Shown: positions 55,350 to 64,000 of the stretch, piece by piece | How positions within the stretch are numbered: the stretch's first letter is position 1 | Layout of the letters: each line of letters begins with the position of its first letter | NCBI GenBank assembly: GCA_041071465.1 | Contig: CP163498.1 | Coordinates: 1,888,001 to 1,952,000 of the forward strand | Direction of reading: 5' to 3' | Source: Pseudomonas putida | GTDB lineage: Bacteria; Pseudomonadota; Gammaproteobacteria; Pseudomonadales; Pseudomonadaceae | Length of the DNA stretch: 64,000 nucleotides | Program-made: the position numbers and the translations under genes | The notes under the pieces: generated by a model | The model's database searches: none | The model's input: the letters and a program-made list of their open reading frames with translations, nothing else | Told to the model about the DNA's origin: nothing

Positions 55350-56432
55350 TCAGATCAGGATCTTGCCGTGGCGCACGAAGGTCGGTTTGACCACCCGCAC
55401 CGGGTACCATTTGCCGCGAATTTCCACCTCGGCCCGGTCACCGGTCGCCATGGGTACGCGCGCCAGGGCAATGGACTTGCTCAGCGTAGGTGAGAAACTA
55501 CCACTGGTGATCTCCCCTTCGCCAATCCCGGCTACGCGCACCACCTGGTGGGCACGCAGCACGCCGCGCTCTTCCAGCACCAGACCGACCAGTTTCTCCT
55601 GCACACCGCGCTCGATTTCCGCCAACAGGCCGGCACGGCCGATGAAGTCGCGCTCGGCGGGCTCCCAGGCGATGCTCCAGCCCAGGTTGGAAGTGAGCGG
55701 AGTGTGGTTTTCGTCGATGTCCTGGCCGTACAGGTTCATGCCGGCTTCCAGGCGCAACGTATCGCGGGCGCCAAGGCCGCTCGGGGCAATGCCGGCGCCG
55801 ACCAGGTCGTTGAAGAAGGCCACTGCTTGATCGCCTGGAAAGATGATCTCCAGGCCGTCTTCACCGGTGTACCCGGTGCGGGCAATGAACCAGTCACCTT
55901 CGGCGACGCCTTCGAACGGGCGCAGTTCACGAATCAGGGCCGCGCGTGCAGGGCTGAGCAAAGCGGCGACCTTTTCGCGGGCATGCGGCCCCTGGATGGC
56001 GAGGATGGCCAGGTCGGGACGGGGCTGGAAGTTCACGGCGAAACCGGCCCGCTGCTGCTCTAACCAGTCGAGCACTTTGGCTCGGGTGGCGGCATTGGTG
56101 ACCAGGCGGTAGCCGTTTTCCATGCGGTAGACGAGCAAGTCGTCGATTACCCCACCCTGCTCGTGGAGCAGCGGGCTGTACAGTGCCTTGCCGACGTCGT
56201 CGAGGCGGGCCACGTCGTTGGCCAGCAAACGCTGCAGCCAAGCGGTGGCATCGGTGCCGTCGACATCGATCACGGTCATATGGGAAACATCGAAGACGCC
56301 GCAGTCGCTGCGCACCTGATGGTGCTCCTCGACCTGCGAGCCATAGTGCAGGGGCATGTCCCAGCCACCGAAATCGACCGTCTTGGCGCCTAGCGCCAGA
56401 TGCAGGTCATACAAAAGCGTGCGCTGTCCCAT
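55350..56432 (-). CDS. gcvT: Glycine cleavage system T protein (aminomethyltransferase)
   Basis: A 360-residue folate-dependent aminomethyltransferase. Signatures are [31 protein letters not shown] at the N-terminus, [32 protein letters not shown] near residue 180, and [17 protein letters not shown]. It releases ammonia and forms 5,10-methylenetetrahydrofolate. GAAGGAG eight bases before the ATG at 56432 is a strong ribosome binding site. It is the first gene of the operon; I saw no glycine riboswitch in the 123-bp leader before the next gene. Confidence 0.96.
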   Translation of the reverse strand: MGQRTLLYDLHLALGAKTVDFGGWDMPLHYGSQVEEHHQVRSDCGVFDVSHMTVIDVDGTDATAWLQRLLANDVARLDDVGKALYSPLLHEQGGVIDDLLVYRMENGYRLVTNAATRAKVLDWLEQQRAGFAVNFQPRPDLAILAIQGPHAREKVAALLSPARAALIRELRPFEGVAEGDWFIARTGYTGEDGLEIIFPGDQAVAFFNDLVGAGIAPSGLGARDTLRLEAGMNLYGQDIDENHTPLTSNLGWSIAWEPAERDFIGRAGLLAEIERGVQEKLVGLVLEERGVLRAHQVVRVAGIGEGEITSGSFSPTLSKSIALARVPMATGDRAEVEIRGKWYPVRVVKPTFVRHGKILI

Positions 56433-56555
56433 GGGTTTCTCCTTCCGGGCGTGGCGAAGCGGCGGCGGTCGATGACGTGGGTCGTCAGCTCTTGTTGTAA
56501 GTACCCGCCGCGCGAATGCCGCGCATTGTAGCCGCAAGGTCGCCAGCTGGCACCC

Positions 56556-58178
56556 TCAGTGACTGTGACCGGGTCGACGTGCCGAGCGGCGGATCAGGCC
56601 GATGACCGGCAACAGGCCCACCAGCACCAGCGTCAATGCTGGCAGCGAGGCACGCGCCCACTCGCCCTCGCTGGTCATCTCGAATACCCGCACGGCGAGG
56701 GTGTCCCAGCCGAACGGTCGCATCAGCAAGGTGGCCGGCATTTCCTTGAGCACGTCGACGAACACCAACAATGCCGCGCTAAGGGCACCGGGTACCAGCA
56801 GCGGCAGATACACCTTGAAAAACAATCTTGCGCCACCGACACCGAGGCTTCGGGAGGCTTCGGGCAGTGACGGGCGAATGCGTTCCAGGCTGCTCTCCAG
56901 TGGCCCGTAAGCCACTGCGATGAAGCGCACCAGGTAGGCCAGCAGCAACGCCGAAAGGCTGCCTAGCAGCAGCGGCTTGCCGGCCCCGCCCAGCCAGCTG
57001 GACAGCGGGATGACCAGGTGGTTGTCGAGGTAACTGAAGGCCAGCATGATCGACACCGCCAACACCGAACCGGGCAAGGCATACCCCAGGTTGGCCAGGC
57101 CAACCCCGGCGCGAATACCGCCGGTCGGCGCCTGGCGCCGGGCAAAGGCCAGCAGCAGTGCCACGCATACCGTGACCAGCGCCGCCATGCCGCCCAGGTA
57201 CAGGGTGTGCAGCACCAGGCCGACATAACGCTCGTCCAGGTCATGCCGACCGCGCTGCCAGAACCACACCAACAGTTGCAGCAGTGGGATGACAAAAGCG
57301 CAGGCGAACACCAGCAGGCACCAACCACTGGCCAGCAACGCCTTGACCCCACGCAGGTGATACAGCGCCTGCGCGCGCGGCCGTTCGTTGCCACTGCGGC
57401 TAGCACCGCGCGCGCGGCGCTCGCCGTACAGCACCAGCATGACGGCCAACAGCAGCAGGCTGGCCAGTTGGGCTGCACTGGACAAGCTGAAGAAGCCGTA
57501 CCAGGTCTTGTAGATGGCAGTGGTGAAGGTGTCGAAGTTGAACACCGCCACCGCACCGAAATCGGCCAGGGTTTCCATCAGTGCCAACGCGATGCCGGCG
57601 CCGATCGCCGGTCGCGCCATGGGCAGTGCCACACGCCAGAATGCCTGCAGGGGCGACAGCCCGAGCACCCGCGCCGCCTCCATCAGGCCCTTGCCTTGGG
57701 CCAGGAACGCCGTGCGTGCCAGCAAGTAGACATAGGGGTAGAACACCAGCACCAAAACGATGATCACCCCGCCGGTGGAACGCACCCGAGGCAGGCGCAT
57801 TGGCCCGAACACTTCACGCAGGGCGCTTTGCACCGGCCCGGCGAAGTCCAGCAGGCCGACGAAGACGAACGCCAGTACATAGGCCGGGATGGCGAACGGC
57901 AGCATCAGCGCCCAGTCCAGCCAGCGCCGACCGGGGAACTCGCAGAGGCTGGTGAGCCAGGCGAGGCTGACGCCCAGCACGGTGACGCCGATGCCTACAC
58001 CCACCACCAGCGTCAGGGTATTGCCGAGCAGGCGAGTCATCTGGGTGTCGAGCAGGTGCGACCAGATCTGCAGATCAATCGATTGCCAGGACAGCAGCAG
58101 CACGCTCAGGGGCAGCAGCACCAGGGCGGCGATCAAGGAGACCGGTAAGTACCAGCGGCGTTGGGGGGTGTGGGGCAA
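56556..58178 (-). CDS. Ferric iron ABC transporter permease (FbpB-like)
   Basis: The 540-residue inner-membrane protein is a fused permease with two six-helix halves. Each has an EAA-type loop: GLMEAARVLGLSPLQAFWRVALPMARPAIG in the first and SLPEASRSLGVGGARLFFKVYLPLLVPGAL in the second. This layout is typical of FbpB/HitB/SfuB iron(III) permeases. It follows the binding-protein gene, separated by 162 bp including a REP pair. No ATPase gene (fbpC) lies next to either gene. Confidence 0.9.
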   Translation of the reverse strand: MPHTPQRRWYLPVSLIAALVLLPLSVLLLSWQSIDLQIWSHLLDTQMTRLLGNTLTLVVGVGIGVTVLGVSLAWLTSLCEFPGRRWLDWALMLPFAIPAYVLAFVFVGLLDFAGPVQSALREVFGPMRLPRVRSTGGVIIVLVLVFYPYVYLLARTAFLAQGKGLMEAARVLGLSPLQAFWRVALPMARPAIGAGIALALMETLADFGAVAVFNFDTFTTAIYKTWYGFFSLSSAAQLASLLLLAVMLVLYGERRARGASRSGNERPRAQALYHLRGVKALLASGWCLLVFACAFVIPLLQLLVWFWQRGRHDLDERYVGLVLHTLYLGGMAALVTVCVALLLAFARRQAPTGGIRAGVGLANLGYALPGSVLAVSIMLAFSYLDNHLVIPLSSWLGGAGKPLLLGSLSALLLAYLVRFIAVAYGPLESSLERIRPSLPEASRSLGVGGARLFFKVYLPLLVPGALSAALLVFVDVLKEMPATLLMRPFGWDTLAVRVFEMTSEGEWARASLPALTLVLVGLLPVIGLIRRSARRPGHSH

Positions 58179-58218
58179 GTTGACTGTCTCTGTGGCTGAT
58201 TTGCGACCGCTCGGCGGT

Positions 58219-58309
58219 CGTTCGCGGGCATGCCCGCTCCCACAGGGGCCGCAGGATGCTTGAATCCTGTGCAGTTCCTGTGGGAGCGGGCGTGCCCGCG
58301 AAAGGGCCC
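58219..58309. repeat. REP pair (family B), inverted
   Basis: Inverted units at 58221-58246 and 58277-58302 (CCTGTGGGAGCGGGCGTGCC with CGCGAA; one base change in the left copy). It lies in the transcribed gap between the iron-binding protein gene and its permease gene. Confidence 0.92.
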
Positions 58310-58340
58310 TGATAGGCCCCGGAAGGATAAAGCCTGGCGC

Positions 58341-59342
58341 TTAGTTGTAGCCAGCCCGATCCATCAGGCGAATGGCTTCAGCCTGGCGCTTGCCAGCGAT
58401 TTCCACTGGAATGCTGTCGGCCTTGAAGCTGCCCCACGCAGCCACTTCATCCGATGGTTTGACCTTCGGGTTGGCCGGGAACTCCTGGTTGATGTCGGCG
58501 AACAGCTTCTGCGCTTCTTCACCCGTCATCCATTCCACCAGCTTTTTCGCGGCTTCCGGGTGCGGTGCATGCTTGGTCAGGCCAATACCCGACAGGTTCA
58601 CGTGCACCCCACGATCACCCTGGTTGGGCCAGAAGATCTTCACCGGCAGGTTCGGGTTCTGCTTGTGCAGGCGGCCGTAGTAGTAGGTGTTGACCACACC
58701 CACGTCACACTGGCCGGCCTCGATGGCCTGGATCACCGCGTTGTCGTCGGAGAACACATCGGTGGACAGGTTGTTGACCCAGCCTTTGACGACTTGCTCG
58801 GTCTTCGCCTCACCGTGGGTTTCGATCAGGGTGGCGGTCAGCGACTGGTTGTACACTTTCTTCGCGGTGCGCAGGCACAGGCGGCCTTCCCACTGCTTGT
58901 CAGCCAGGGCTTCGTAGGTGCTCAACTCCTCGGGTTTGACCCGCTCGGTGGAGTAGATGATGGTGCGAGCGCGCAGGCTCAGGCCGGTCCAGTCATGGGA
59001 CGAGGCGCGGTACTGCGGCGGAATGTTCTGGTCGATGATGTCGGACTTGATTGGCTGCAGAATGCCCATCTGCTCGGCCTGCCACAGGTTGCCGGCATCG
59101 ACGGTCAGCAGCAGGTCGGCCACGCCGTTGTCGCCCTCGGCCTTGATGCGCTGCATCAGCGGGGCTTCCTTGTCGGTGATGAACTTGATCTTGACCCCGG
59201 TCTTGGCGGTATACGCATCGAACACCGGCTTGATCAGCTCGTCGATGCGCGAGGAGTACACCACCACTTCGTCCGCTGCTTGGGCGGTGCCGCCGAACAG
59301 GGTCAGGGCCAGAGCGGCCAGTAGGGGCTTGCGTGGCAACAT
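58341..59342 (-). CDS. Ferric iron ABC transporter substrate-binding protein (FbpA-like)
   Basis: A 333-residue periplasmic protein with signal peptide ([16 protein letters not shown]) and the FbpA/HitA pattern: [68 protein letters not shown], and the tyrosine pair in [14 protein letters not shown] that binds iron in this family. The ATG at 59342 ([10 protein letters not shown]) follows GAGGAG by nine bases. It leads a two-gene set with the permease; no Fur box was recognised by eye in the REP-filled upstream gap. Confidence 0.9.
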   Translation of the reverse strand: MLPRKPLLAALALTLFGGTAQAADEVVVYSSRIDELIKPVFDAYTAKTGVKIKFITDKEAPLMQRIKAEGDNGVADLLLTVDAGNLWQAEQMGILQPIKSDIIDQNIPPQYRASSHDWTGLSLRARTIIYSTERVKPEELSTYEALADKQWEGRLCLRTAKKVYNQSLTATLIETHGEAKTEQVVKGWVNNLSTDVFSDDNAVIQAIEAGQCDVGVVNTYYYGRLHKQNPNLPVKIFWPNQGDRGVHVNLSGIGLTKHAPHPEAAKKLVEWMTGEEAQKLFADINQEFPANPKVKPSDEVAAWGSFKADSIPVEIAGKRQAEAIRLMDRAGYN

Positions 59343-59434
59343 GTGAAGCACTCCTCGGATCGTTTGAGAGGTGCAAATGGTAGTGAATCCCATTTTCTGG
59401 CTCATCTACCTAGCCGTTACCGGATGTTGCAGAG

Positions 59435-59552
59435 GGGGCTGCTGCGCAGCCCATCGCGACGCAAGGCCGCTCCTACAGGGCCCGAGTGACCTCTGGCCTT
59501 GTGATATCCCTGTAGGAGCGGCCTTGTGTCGCGATGGGCCGCAAAGCGGCCC
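59435..59552. repeat. REP pair (family A), inverted
   Basis: Inverted 29-bp units at 59452-59480 and 59508-59536 (CCCTGTAGGAGCGGCC with TTGTGTCGCGATG; the left copy has GACGCAAGG). Outer stems GGGGGCTGCTGCGCAGCCC and GGGCCGCAAAGCGGCCC flank them. It lies between the end of ubiI and the start of the iron-binding protein gene. Confidence 0.92.
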
Positions 59553-59560
59553 CAGCAATC

Positions 59561-60784
59561 TCAAGCCTTGGCCAAATCCGGCAGGTCCCCACTCAAACCC
59601 AGCGCCTGGCGCACAAACACCGCCTTGGCCTCCGGCATCTTCTCCACCAGTTTCAACCCACTATTTCGCAACCAGCGCAACGGCAGCGGATCAGCCTGGA
59701 ACAACCGTTCGAACCCTTCCATGGCCGCCATCAACGCCAGGTTGTGCGGCATGCGCCGCCGTTCGTAACGGCTCAACACCTTCACATCCGCCAACCGCTC
59801 GCCACGCTCGCAGGCATTGACCAGCACCTCGGCCAGCACCGCGGCATCCAGGAAGCCCAGGTTCACACCCTGCCCCGCGAGCGGGTGGATGGTGTGCGCA
59901 GCATCGCCGATCAACGCCAGGCCCTCATCCACATAACGCTTGGCGTGACGCTGGCGCAGCGGCACGCACACCCGAGGGTCGGCCTGCAGCACATGGCCCA
60001 GGCGCCCCTCGAAGGCACGTTCCAGGGCCTGCAGGAAGGCCGCTTCATCCAGCGCCATCAACTGCTCGGCATGTTCCGGGGTAGTCGACCACACAATCGA
60101 GCACCAATCCTGCTGGCCATCGCGGACCAACGGCAGGAAAGCCAACGGCCCCTCATCGGTGAAGCGCTGCCAGGCCGTACCCTGGTGCCCGGCACTGCAG
60201 CGCACACTGGTGACGATGGCATGGTGTAGATAATCCCACTCGCGGGTTTCGCAGCCAGCCAGGCGCCGCACCGCCGAATTGGCGCCGTCGGCGGCGATCA
60301 CCAGCGGAGCACGCAGTTGCCGGCCATCGGCCAGGGTCAGCAGCCACTCATCGCCAGAGCGGCGCAATTGCTCCAGCCGCGCATTGGCCAGCAGGCCGAT
60401 GTCGCTGTCATGCAGGCGCTCCAGCAGGCCATCCTGCACCACACGGTTCTCGACGATATGGCCGAGCACCTGGGCATGCACGCTGGCCGCCGAGAAGTGA
60501 ATCTGCCCGGTTCCACTGCCATCCCACACCTGCATGTCGGTGTACGGCGTGGCACGCCGCTGGGCAATGCCTTCCCAGGCGCCAAGGCGCTCGAGGATGC
60601 GCTGGCTGGCCGCCGACAGCGCGCTGACACGCGGCTCGAACGGGGCCTGGGCGTCGAAGGGTTTGACCGTCAGCGGGCCACCATCGACCAACAGGATTTG
60701 CAGGCCACTGTGGCGCAACGCCAGGGCCAGGGCGCTGCCGACCATACCGGCACCGACAATCAACAGATCTGCGCGCATTTCCAT
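59561..60784 (-). CDS. FAD-dependent ubiquinone biosynthesis hydroxylase (UbiI/VisC-like)
   Basis: A protein of about 407 residues in the UbiH/UbiF/UbiI hydroxylase family. It has FAD dinucleotide motif LLIVGAGMVGSALALAL, the second FAD region IAADGANSAVRRLAG, and the family signature IGDAAHTIHPLAGQGVNLGFLDA. By position after ubiH in the ygfB-pepP-ubiH operon it corresponds to UbiI (C5 hydroxylation), but UbiF-type activity cannot be separated by sequence reading alone. The start could be MEMRADLL (60784) or two codons later. It begins three bases after the DUF4442 gene. Confidence 0.88.
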   Translation of the reverse strand: MEMRADLLIVGAGMVGSALALALRHSGLQILLVDGGPLTVKPFDAQAPFEPRVSALSAASQRILERLGAWEGIAQRRATPYTDMQVWDGSGTGQIHFSAASVHAQVLGHIVENRVVQDGLLERLHDSDIGLLANARLEQLRRSGDEWLLTLADGRQLRAPLVIAADGANSAVRRLAGCETREWDYLHHAIVTSVRCSAGHQGTAWQRFTDEGPLAFLPLVRDGQQDWCSIVWSTTPEHAEQLMALDEAAFLQALERAFEGRLGHVLQADPRVCVPLRQRHAKRYVDEGLALIGDAAHTIHPLAGQGVNLGFLDAAVLAEVLVNACERGERLADVKVLSRYERRRMPHNLALMAAMEGFERLFQADPLPLRWLRNSGLKLVEKMPEAKAVFVRQALGLSGDLPDLAKA

Positions 60785-60787
60785 GCC

Positions 60788-61270
60788 TTACGCCTGCCTC
60801 GCTTGCGGCTTGAGCCGCACGTATAGGGTTTTATCGACCCGCGCCACCAGCTCGCCGGCACCATCGCGGATATCGACCTGCAAACGCGGCAGGCACTTCT
60901 TGCCGGTGGCGGTCTGCTGGCGGATGTCGGCCAGCAGCGCATCATCGACGTGGAATTCGGCATACACCGGGCCTTTGCCCGGCGAGATGAAATCGATGCT
61001 GGCGGCCTTGTCCCAGACGATGTAGTCGCGCCCCAGCTGCTCGATCAACAACAGCATGTAGAACGGGTCGACCATGGCATACAGGCTGCCACCGAACTGG
61101 GTACCGACGTAATTGCAGTTCCAGCGCGTCAGTTTCATCGCCACCTTGACGCTGCGCAGGTCCGGGCTGATGTGCTGCACACGGATACCGGCGCCCAGGT
61201 ACGGTGGGTAAAGGTTCAGCAGCCAGCGCAGCATGCGCGCCCGTCGTGCCAGTTTACGCGGGTTGCTCAT
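60788..61270 (-). CDS. DUF4442 hotdog-fold thioesterase-like protein
   Basis: The 160-residue protein has a basic start and a single hotdog-type domain: WNCNYVGTQFGGSLYAMVDPFYMLLLIEQLG holds the helix with the Asp/Gly pattern of acyl-CoA thioesterases, followed by the strands KAASIDFISPGKGPVYAEFHV. No activity is established for this DUF. It is inserted between ubiH (ATGA overlap) and the UbiI-like gene (3-bp gap), so it is co-translated with ubiquinone genes. Confidence 0.85.
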   Translation of the reverse strand: MSNPRKLARRARMLRWLLNLYPPYLGAGIRVQHISPDLRSVKVAMKLTRWNCNYVGTQFGGSLYAMVDPFYMLLLIEQLGRDYIVWDKAASIDFISPGKGPVYAEFHVDDALLADIRQQTATGKKCLPRLQVDIRDGAGELVARVDKTLYVRLKPQARQA

Positions 61271-62466
61271 GCCTGGCCCCGCGAATCAGGGCGGGTGCCC
61301 AGGCCCATGGCCTGGCGGGCGAACCAGCTTTTTGCCGGTGGCAACAGGTCGAGCCCGAGCAGGCCAAGGTTGCGCCCGGCGGCCAGCAGCGGCTGGTTGC
61401 TGCCGAACAGGCGGGTGACCTGGTCGGAGAAGCCAATGGTCATGGCCTGGTCCAGGCGCTGGCGCTGGTGATAAGCCTGCAGCGTGGTCAGGTCGCCAGG
61501 CTGCTGCGGGCCGGCCAGCAACGCTTCGGCCAGCGACTGCACGTCACGCAGCGACAGGTTGAAGCCTTGGCCGGCGATGGGGTGCAGGCTGTGCGCTGCA
61601 TTGCCCAGCACCACCAGGTGCGGCCGTACCTGCTCCTGGGCCTCGATCAACGACAGCGGGTAGAGGTGCCGTGCGCCCACCTGGCGCAGCGCGCCCAGGC
61701 GATAGCCGAACACTCCCTGCAGCTCGCGCAGGAAGCTGCGCTCGTCGATGTCAGCCAGACGCCGTGCATCCATGCCCTGACGGGTCCACACCAATGCGCA
61801 GCGGTTTTCCGGCAGCGGCAGCAGGGCCATGGGGCCCTCTTCGGTGAAGCGCTCGAAAGCCTGGCCACCGTGGGCTTCACCCGGGGTGATGTTGGCGATC
61901 AACGCACTCTGCTGGTAAGGCGTGTGGCGCACATGGATACCCAGCTGCTCGCGCAGGCCGGAGCGGCCACCGTCGGCCAGTACCGCCAGGTCGCATTCCA
62001 GTTGGGTGTCATCGTTGAGCCGCAGGCGGTAACCGCCTTCGATGGCCTGCATCGCGGTCACTTCCGCCGGGCAGCGCCAGCTCACCACCTCGCTGTCCAG
62101 CCCTTGCCACAGGCACTGCCCGAGCCAGGCGTTCTCCACCACGTAACCCAGCGCCGGGACTCCCTCTTCCAGGGCATCCAGGCGGGTGGCGCCAAAGCGG
62201 CCACGGTCGGATACGTGAATCTGCCGGATCGGCTCGGCGCGGCGGCCGATGGCTTGCCACAGGCCAAGTTGTTGATAGATCTGCTGGGTGCCGAATGACA
62301 ACGCCGACGAGCGCGCATCGTAGCTGGGCTGAAAGCTGTCGCCGGGAGCGAACGGCTCGATCAGCAGGATCTTCCAGCCACGCGCCTTGGCCCCTGCCTG
62401 CAGCGCCAAGGCCAGGCTTGCACCCACCAGGCCACCACCGATGATCGCCAGGTTTACCCGGTTCAT
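61267..62466 (-). CDS. ubiH: 2-octaprenyl-6-methoxyphenol hydroxylase UbiH
   Basis: A 399-residue FAD monooxygenase with NLAIIGGGLVGASLALALQ, VLADGGRSGLREQLG and LGNAAHSLHPIAGQGFNLSLRDV. It hydroxylates the ubiquinone ring at C1 on the membrane-associated Ubi complex. It overlaps pepP upstream and the DUF4442 gene downstream by four bases each, so the operon is translationally coupled. Operon position is the main reason to call it UbiH rather than another family member. Confidence 0.9.
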   Translation of the reverse strand: MNRVNLAIIGGGLVGASLALALQAGAKARGWKILLIEPFAPGDSFQPSYDARSSALSFGTQQIYQQLGLWQAIGRRAEPIRQIHVSDRGRFGATRLDALEEGVPALGYVVENAWLGQCLWQGLDSEVVSWRCPAEVTAMQAIEGGYRLRLNDDTQLECDLAVLADGGRSGLREQLGIHVRHTPYQQSALIANITPGEAHGGQAFERFTEEGPMALLPLPENRCALVWTRQGMDARRLADIDERSFLRELQGVFGYRLGALRQVGARHLYPLSLIEAQEQVRPHLVVLGNAAHSLHPIAGQGFNLSLRDVQSLAEALLAGPQQPGDLTTLQAYHQRQRLDQAMTIGFSDQVTRLFGSNQPLLAAGRNLGLLGLDLLPPAKSWFARQAMGLGTRPDSRGQA

Positions 62467-63797
62467 GCCGCGTCCTTGCGGGCGGCCTGCATCAGCGCCT
62501 CGATCTCGGCAACCGTGCGCGGCACGCCCGAAGTCAGGATTTCACAACCTTGCCTGGTCACCACCACGTCGTCCTCGATCCTTACCCCAATGCCGCGCCA
62601 CTTCTTGGCCACGGCCTGATTGTCGGCGCCAATGTAGATCCCCGGCTCCACGGTCAGCGCCATGCCGGGTTCCAGCACCCGCCATTCGCCGCCCACCTTG
62701 TAGTCGCCCACGTCGTGCACATCCATGCCCAACCAGTGCCCGGCGCGGTGCATGTAGAAGGCGCGATAGGCCTCGCTGTCGATCAGCGCCTGCACATCCC
62801 CTTCCAGCAAGCCCAGCTCCACCAGGCCAGCGGTGATCACCCGTACGGTCGCCTCATGGGCGTGGTTCCAGTGTTTGCCGGGGGCGATTTCGGTAAACGC
62901 CGCCGCCTGGGCCTTGAGCACCAGCTCGTAGATGGCCTTCTGCTCGGGCGAAAAGCGCCCGCTGACCGGGAAGGTGCGGGTGATGTCGCTGGCGTAGCAG
63001 TCGATTTCGCAGCCAGCGTCGATCAGCACCAGGTCGCCATCCTTGAGCGGCGCGTCGTTCTGCTGATAGTGCAGGATGCAGCCATTGCGCCCGGCCGCGA
63101 CGATCGAGCCGTAGGCCGGCATCTTCGCCCCGCCCTTGCGGAATTCGTAGTCCAGCTCGGCTTCCAGGCTGTATTCGTGCAGCCCGGCCCGGCAGGCCTG
63201 CATGGCCCGCACATGGGCCCGCGCCGAAATGTCTGCGGCCGCGCGCATCACCTTCACTTCCGCCGCCGATTTATACAGGCGCATGTCGTGCAGCAGATGA
63301 TCCAGCGCAACGAACTCGTTCGGTGGCTGGGCGCCCAGGCGTGCCTTGGAGCGGATCACGTTGATCCAGTCCATCAGCCGGCGGTCGAATTCGGGGTTGC
63401 TGCCCATGGCGCTGTAGACCCGCTCACGGCCTTCGATCAGGCCCGGCAAGATCTCATCGATGTCGGTAATGGGGAAGGCATCGTCGGCGCCGAAATCGCC
63501 CACCGCGCCTTCCTGGCCGGCCCGCAGGCCGTCCCACAGCTCGCGCTCGGGGTTGCGTTCACGGCAAAACAGTACATATTCGCCATGCTCGCGCCCCGGT
63601 ATCAGCGCAATCACCGCCTCAGGCTCCGGGAAGCCGCTGAGGTACTGGAAGTCGCTGTCCTGGCGGTACACGTGCTCGACGTCACGGTTGCGGATGGCAA
63701 CCGCAGCGGCGGGCAGAATGGCGATGCTGTTGGGGACCATCTGCGCCATCAGCGCCTTGCGCCGACGGGCATACTCGGCCTTGGGTATGTGGCTCAT
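62463..63797 (-). CDS. pepP: Xaa-Pro aminopeptidase
   Basis: The 444-residue enzyme has the aminopeptidase P N-terminal domain (IPKAEYARRRKALMAQMVPNSIAILPAA) and the M24 metallopeptidase domain. Its two-metal site is visible: LVLIDAGCEIDCYASDITRTFPVSG (two Asp), MHRAGHWLGMDVHDVG (His), LTVEPGIYIG (Glu) and GIGVRIEDDVVVT (Glu). It removes N-terminal residues that precede proline. It lies 21 bp after the UPF0149 gene in the ubi operon. Confidence 0.95.
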   Translation of the reverse strand: MSHIPKAEYARRRKALMAQMVPNSIAILPAAAVAIRNRDVEHVYRQDSDFQYLSGFPEPEAVIALIPGREHGEYVLFCRERNPERELWDGLRAGQEGAVGDFGADDAFPITDIDEILPGLIEGRERVYSAMGSNPEFDRRLMDWINVIRSKARLGAQPPNEFVALDHLLHDMRLYKSAAEVKVMRAAADISARAHVRAMQACRAGLHEYSLEAELDYEFRKGGAKMPAYGSIVAAGRNGCILHYQQNDAPLKDGDLVLIDAGCEIDCYASDITRTFPVSGRFSPEQKAIYELVLKAQAAAFTEIAPGKHWNHAHEATVRVITAGLVELGLLEGDVQALIDSEAYRAFYMHRAGHWLGMDVHDVGDYKVGGEWRVLEPGMALTVEPGIYIGADNQAVAKKWRGIGVRIEDDVVVTRQGCEILTSGVPRTVAEIEALMQAARKDAA

Positions 63798-63818
63798 GGG
63801 CAGACTTCCCCCGGTTGA

Positions 63819-64000
63819 TCAGTGCAGCGATGGCTTGGGCGCGGGTGCGGCCGGCTTGGCCAGCTCGGAGAACAGCAACAGAGGCGCCACGCGCAGGTAC
63901 TCCATGACTTCCATGTAGTCGCTCTCGCCGTCTTCGGACTCTTCGAGGGCTTCTTGTACCTGGGAAATGGCCACCAGGTCCTGCAGCACATCCTTGGCCT
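63819..64000 (-). CDS. YgfB/UPF0149 family protein (5' end outside window)
   Basis: Only the last 60 codons are inside the window: an open frame reading [20 protein letters not shown], then [23 protein letters not shown], ending [12 protein letters not shown]. This matches the C-terminus of the YecA/YgfB (UPF0149) family. In E. coli and Pseudomonas ygfB leads the pepP-ubiH-ubiI operon, as here. The Pro/Ala-rich tail is common in Pseudomonas members. Confidence 0.85.
   Translation of the reverse strand, partial: AKDVLQDLVAISQVQEALEESEDGESDYMEVMEYLRVAPLLLFSELAKPAAPAPKPSLH

Noticed and set aside
56433..56555. Possible glycine riboswitch before gcvT
   Set aside because: The leader is only 123 bp to the next gene and shows no tandem aptamer pattern or terminator stem that I can recognise.

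Overview
The window is ordinary core chromosome of a GC-rich gammaproteobacterium, almost certainly the Pseudomonas putida group. The gene order (serA with a D-2-hydroxyglutarate dehydrogenase, the spu polyamine locus, argA/argE, gcvTHP, ygfB-pepP-ubiH-ubiI) and abundant intergenic repeats of the form described as the P. putida 35-bp REP both point there. I see no prophage, integron, CRISPR array, rRNA or tRNA. The species call is inference from remembered family knowledge; no search was run.

Layout. 1-7.5 kb: ilvA (cut by the window edge), rpiA, two tandem SdiA-regulated-type propeller genes, an FAH-family enzyme, and a divergent D-2-hydroxyglutarate dehydrogenase / serA pair. 7.5-15.5 kb: small periplasmic and hydrolase genes, a prolyl hydroxylase of the EF-Tu type (PPHD-like), a thioredoxin-like CPC protein, a hexapeptide acetyltransferase and a penicillin-acylase-family enzyme. 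15.5-28 kb, all on the minus strand: a block that looks devoted to sulfur scavenging. It holds an amino-acid-type ABC transporter, a solo MetQ-like binding protein, a DNA-binding-domain-less sigma54-type AAA+ protein with a serine hydrolase, a TonB-ExbB-ExbD set, and oscA-sbp-cysT-cysW-cysA. 28-33.3 kb: a TriABC-like RND pump with two adaptors. 33.4-34.1 kb: a REP-associated transposase (RAYT) gene flanked by REP palindromes. 34.1-44.4 kb: polyamine uptake and catabolism (spuBCDEFGH with divergent spuI). 44.5-49.7 kb: argA, argE, a CYTH protein and an Lrp/AsnC regulator facing a small protein. 49.8-51.9 kb: an orphan GspE-type ATPase and a DUF2388 protein. 51.9-56.4 kb: glycine cleavage system gcvT-gcvH-gcvP. 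56.5-59.4 kb: a ferric-iron-type ABC permease and binding protein. 59.5-64 kb: the ubiquinone operon ygfB-pepP-ubiH-(DUF4442)-ubiI.

Six conserved genes (an SdiA-regulated gene, serA, the acylase, an ABC ATPase, spuF and gcvP) are each broken by one single-base indel in a short homopolymer, and adding or removing one base restores the family sequence. That pattern fits sequencing or assembly error better than six independent mutations, so I annotate them as full-length genes with a flagged frameshift.

Nothing here is a clear undescribed system. The best leads are the RAYT whose catalytic tyrosine position is asparagine, similar CTTAAA/TTTAA palindromes in front of both tonB and oscA, the sigma54-type ATPase lacking a GAFTGA loop and any DNA-binding domain, and a half-size periplasmic binding protein.
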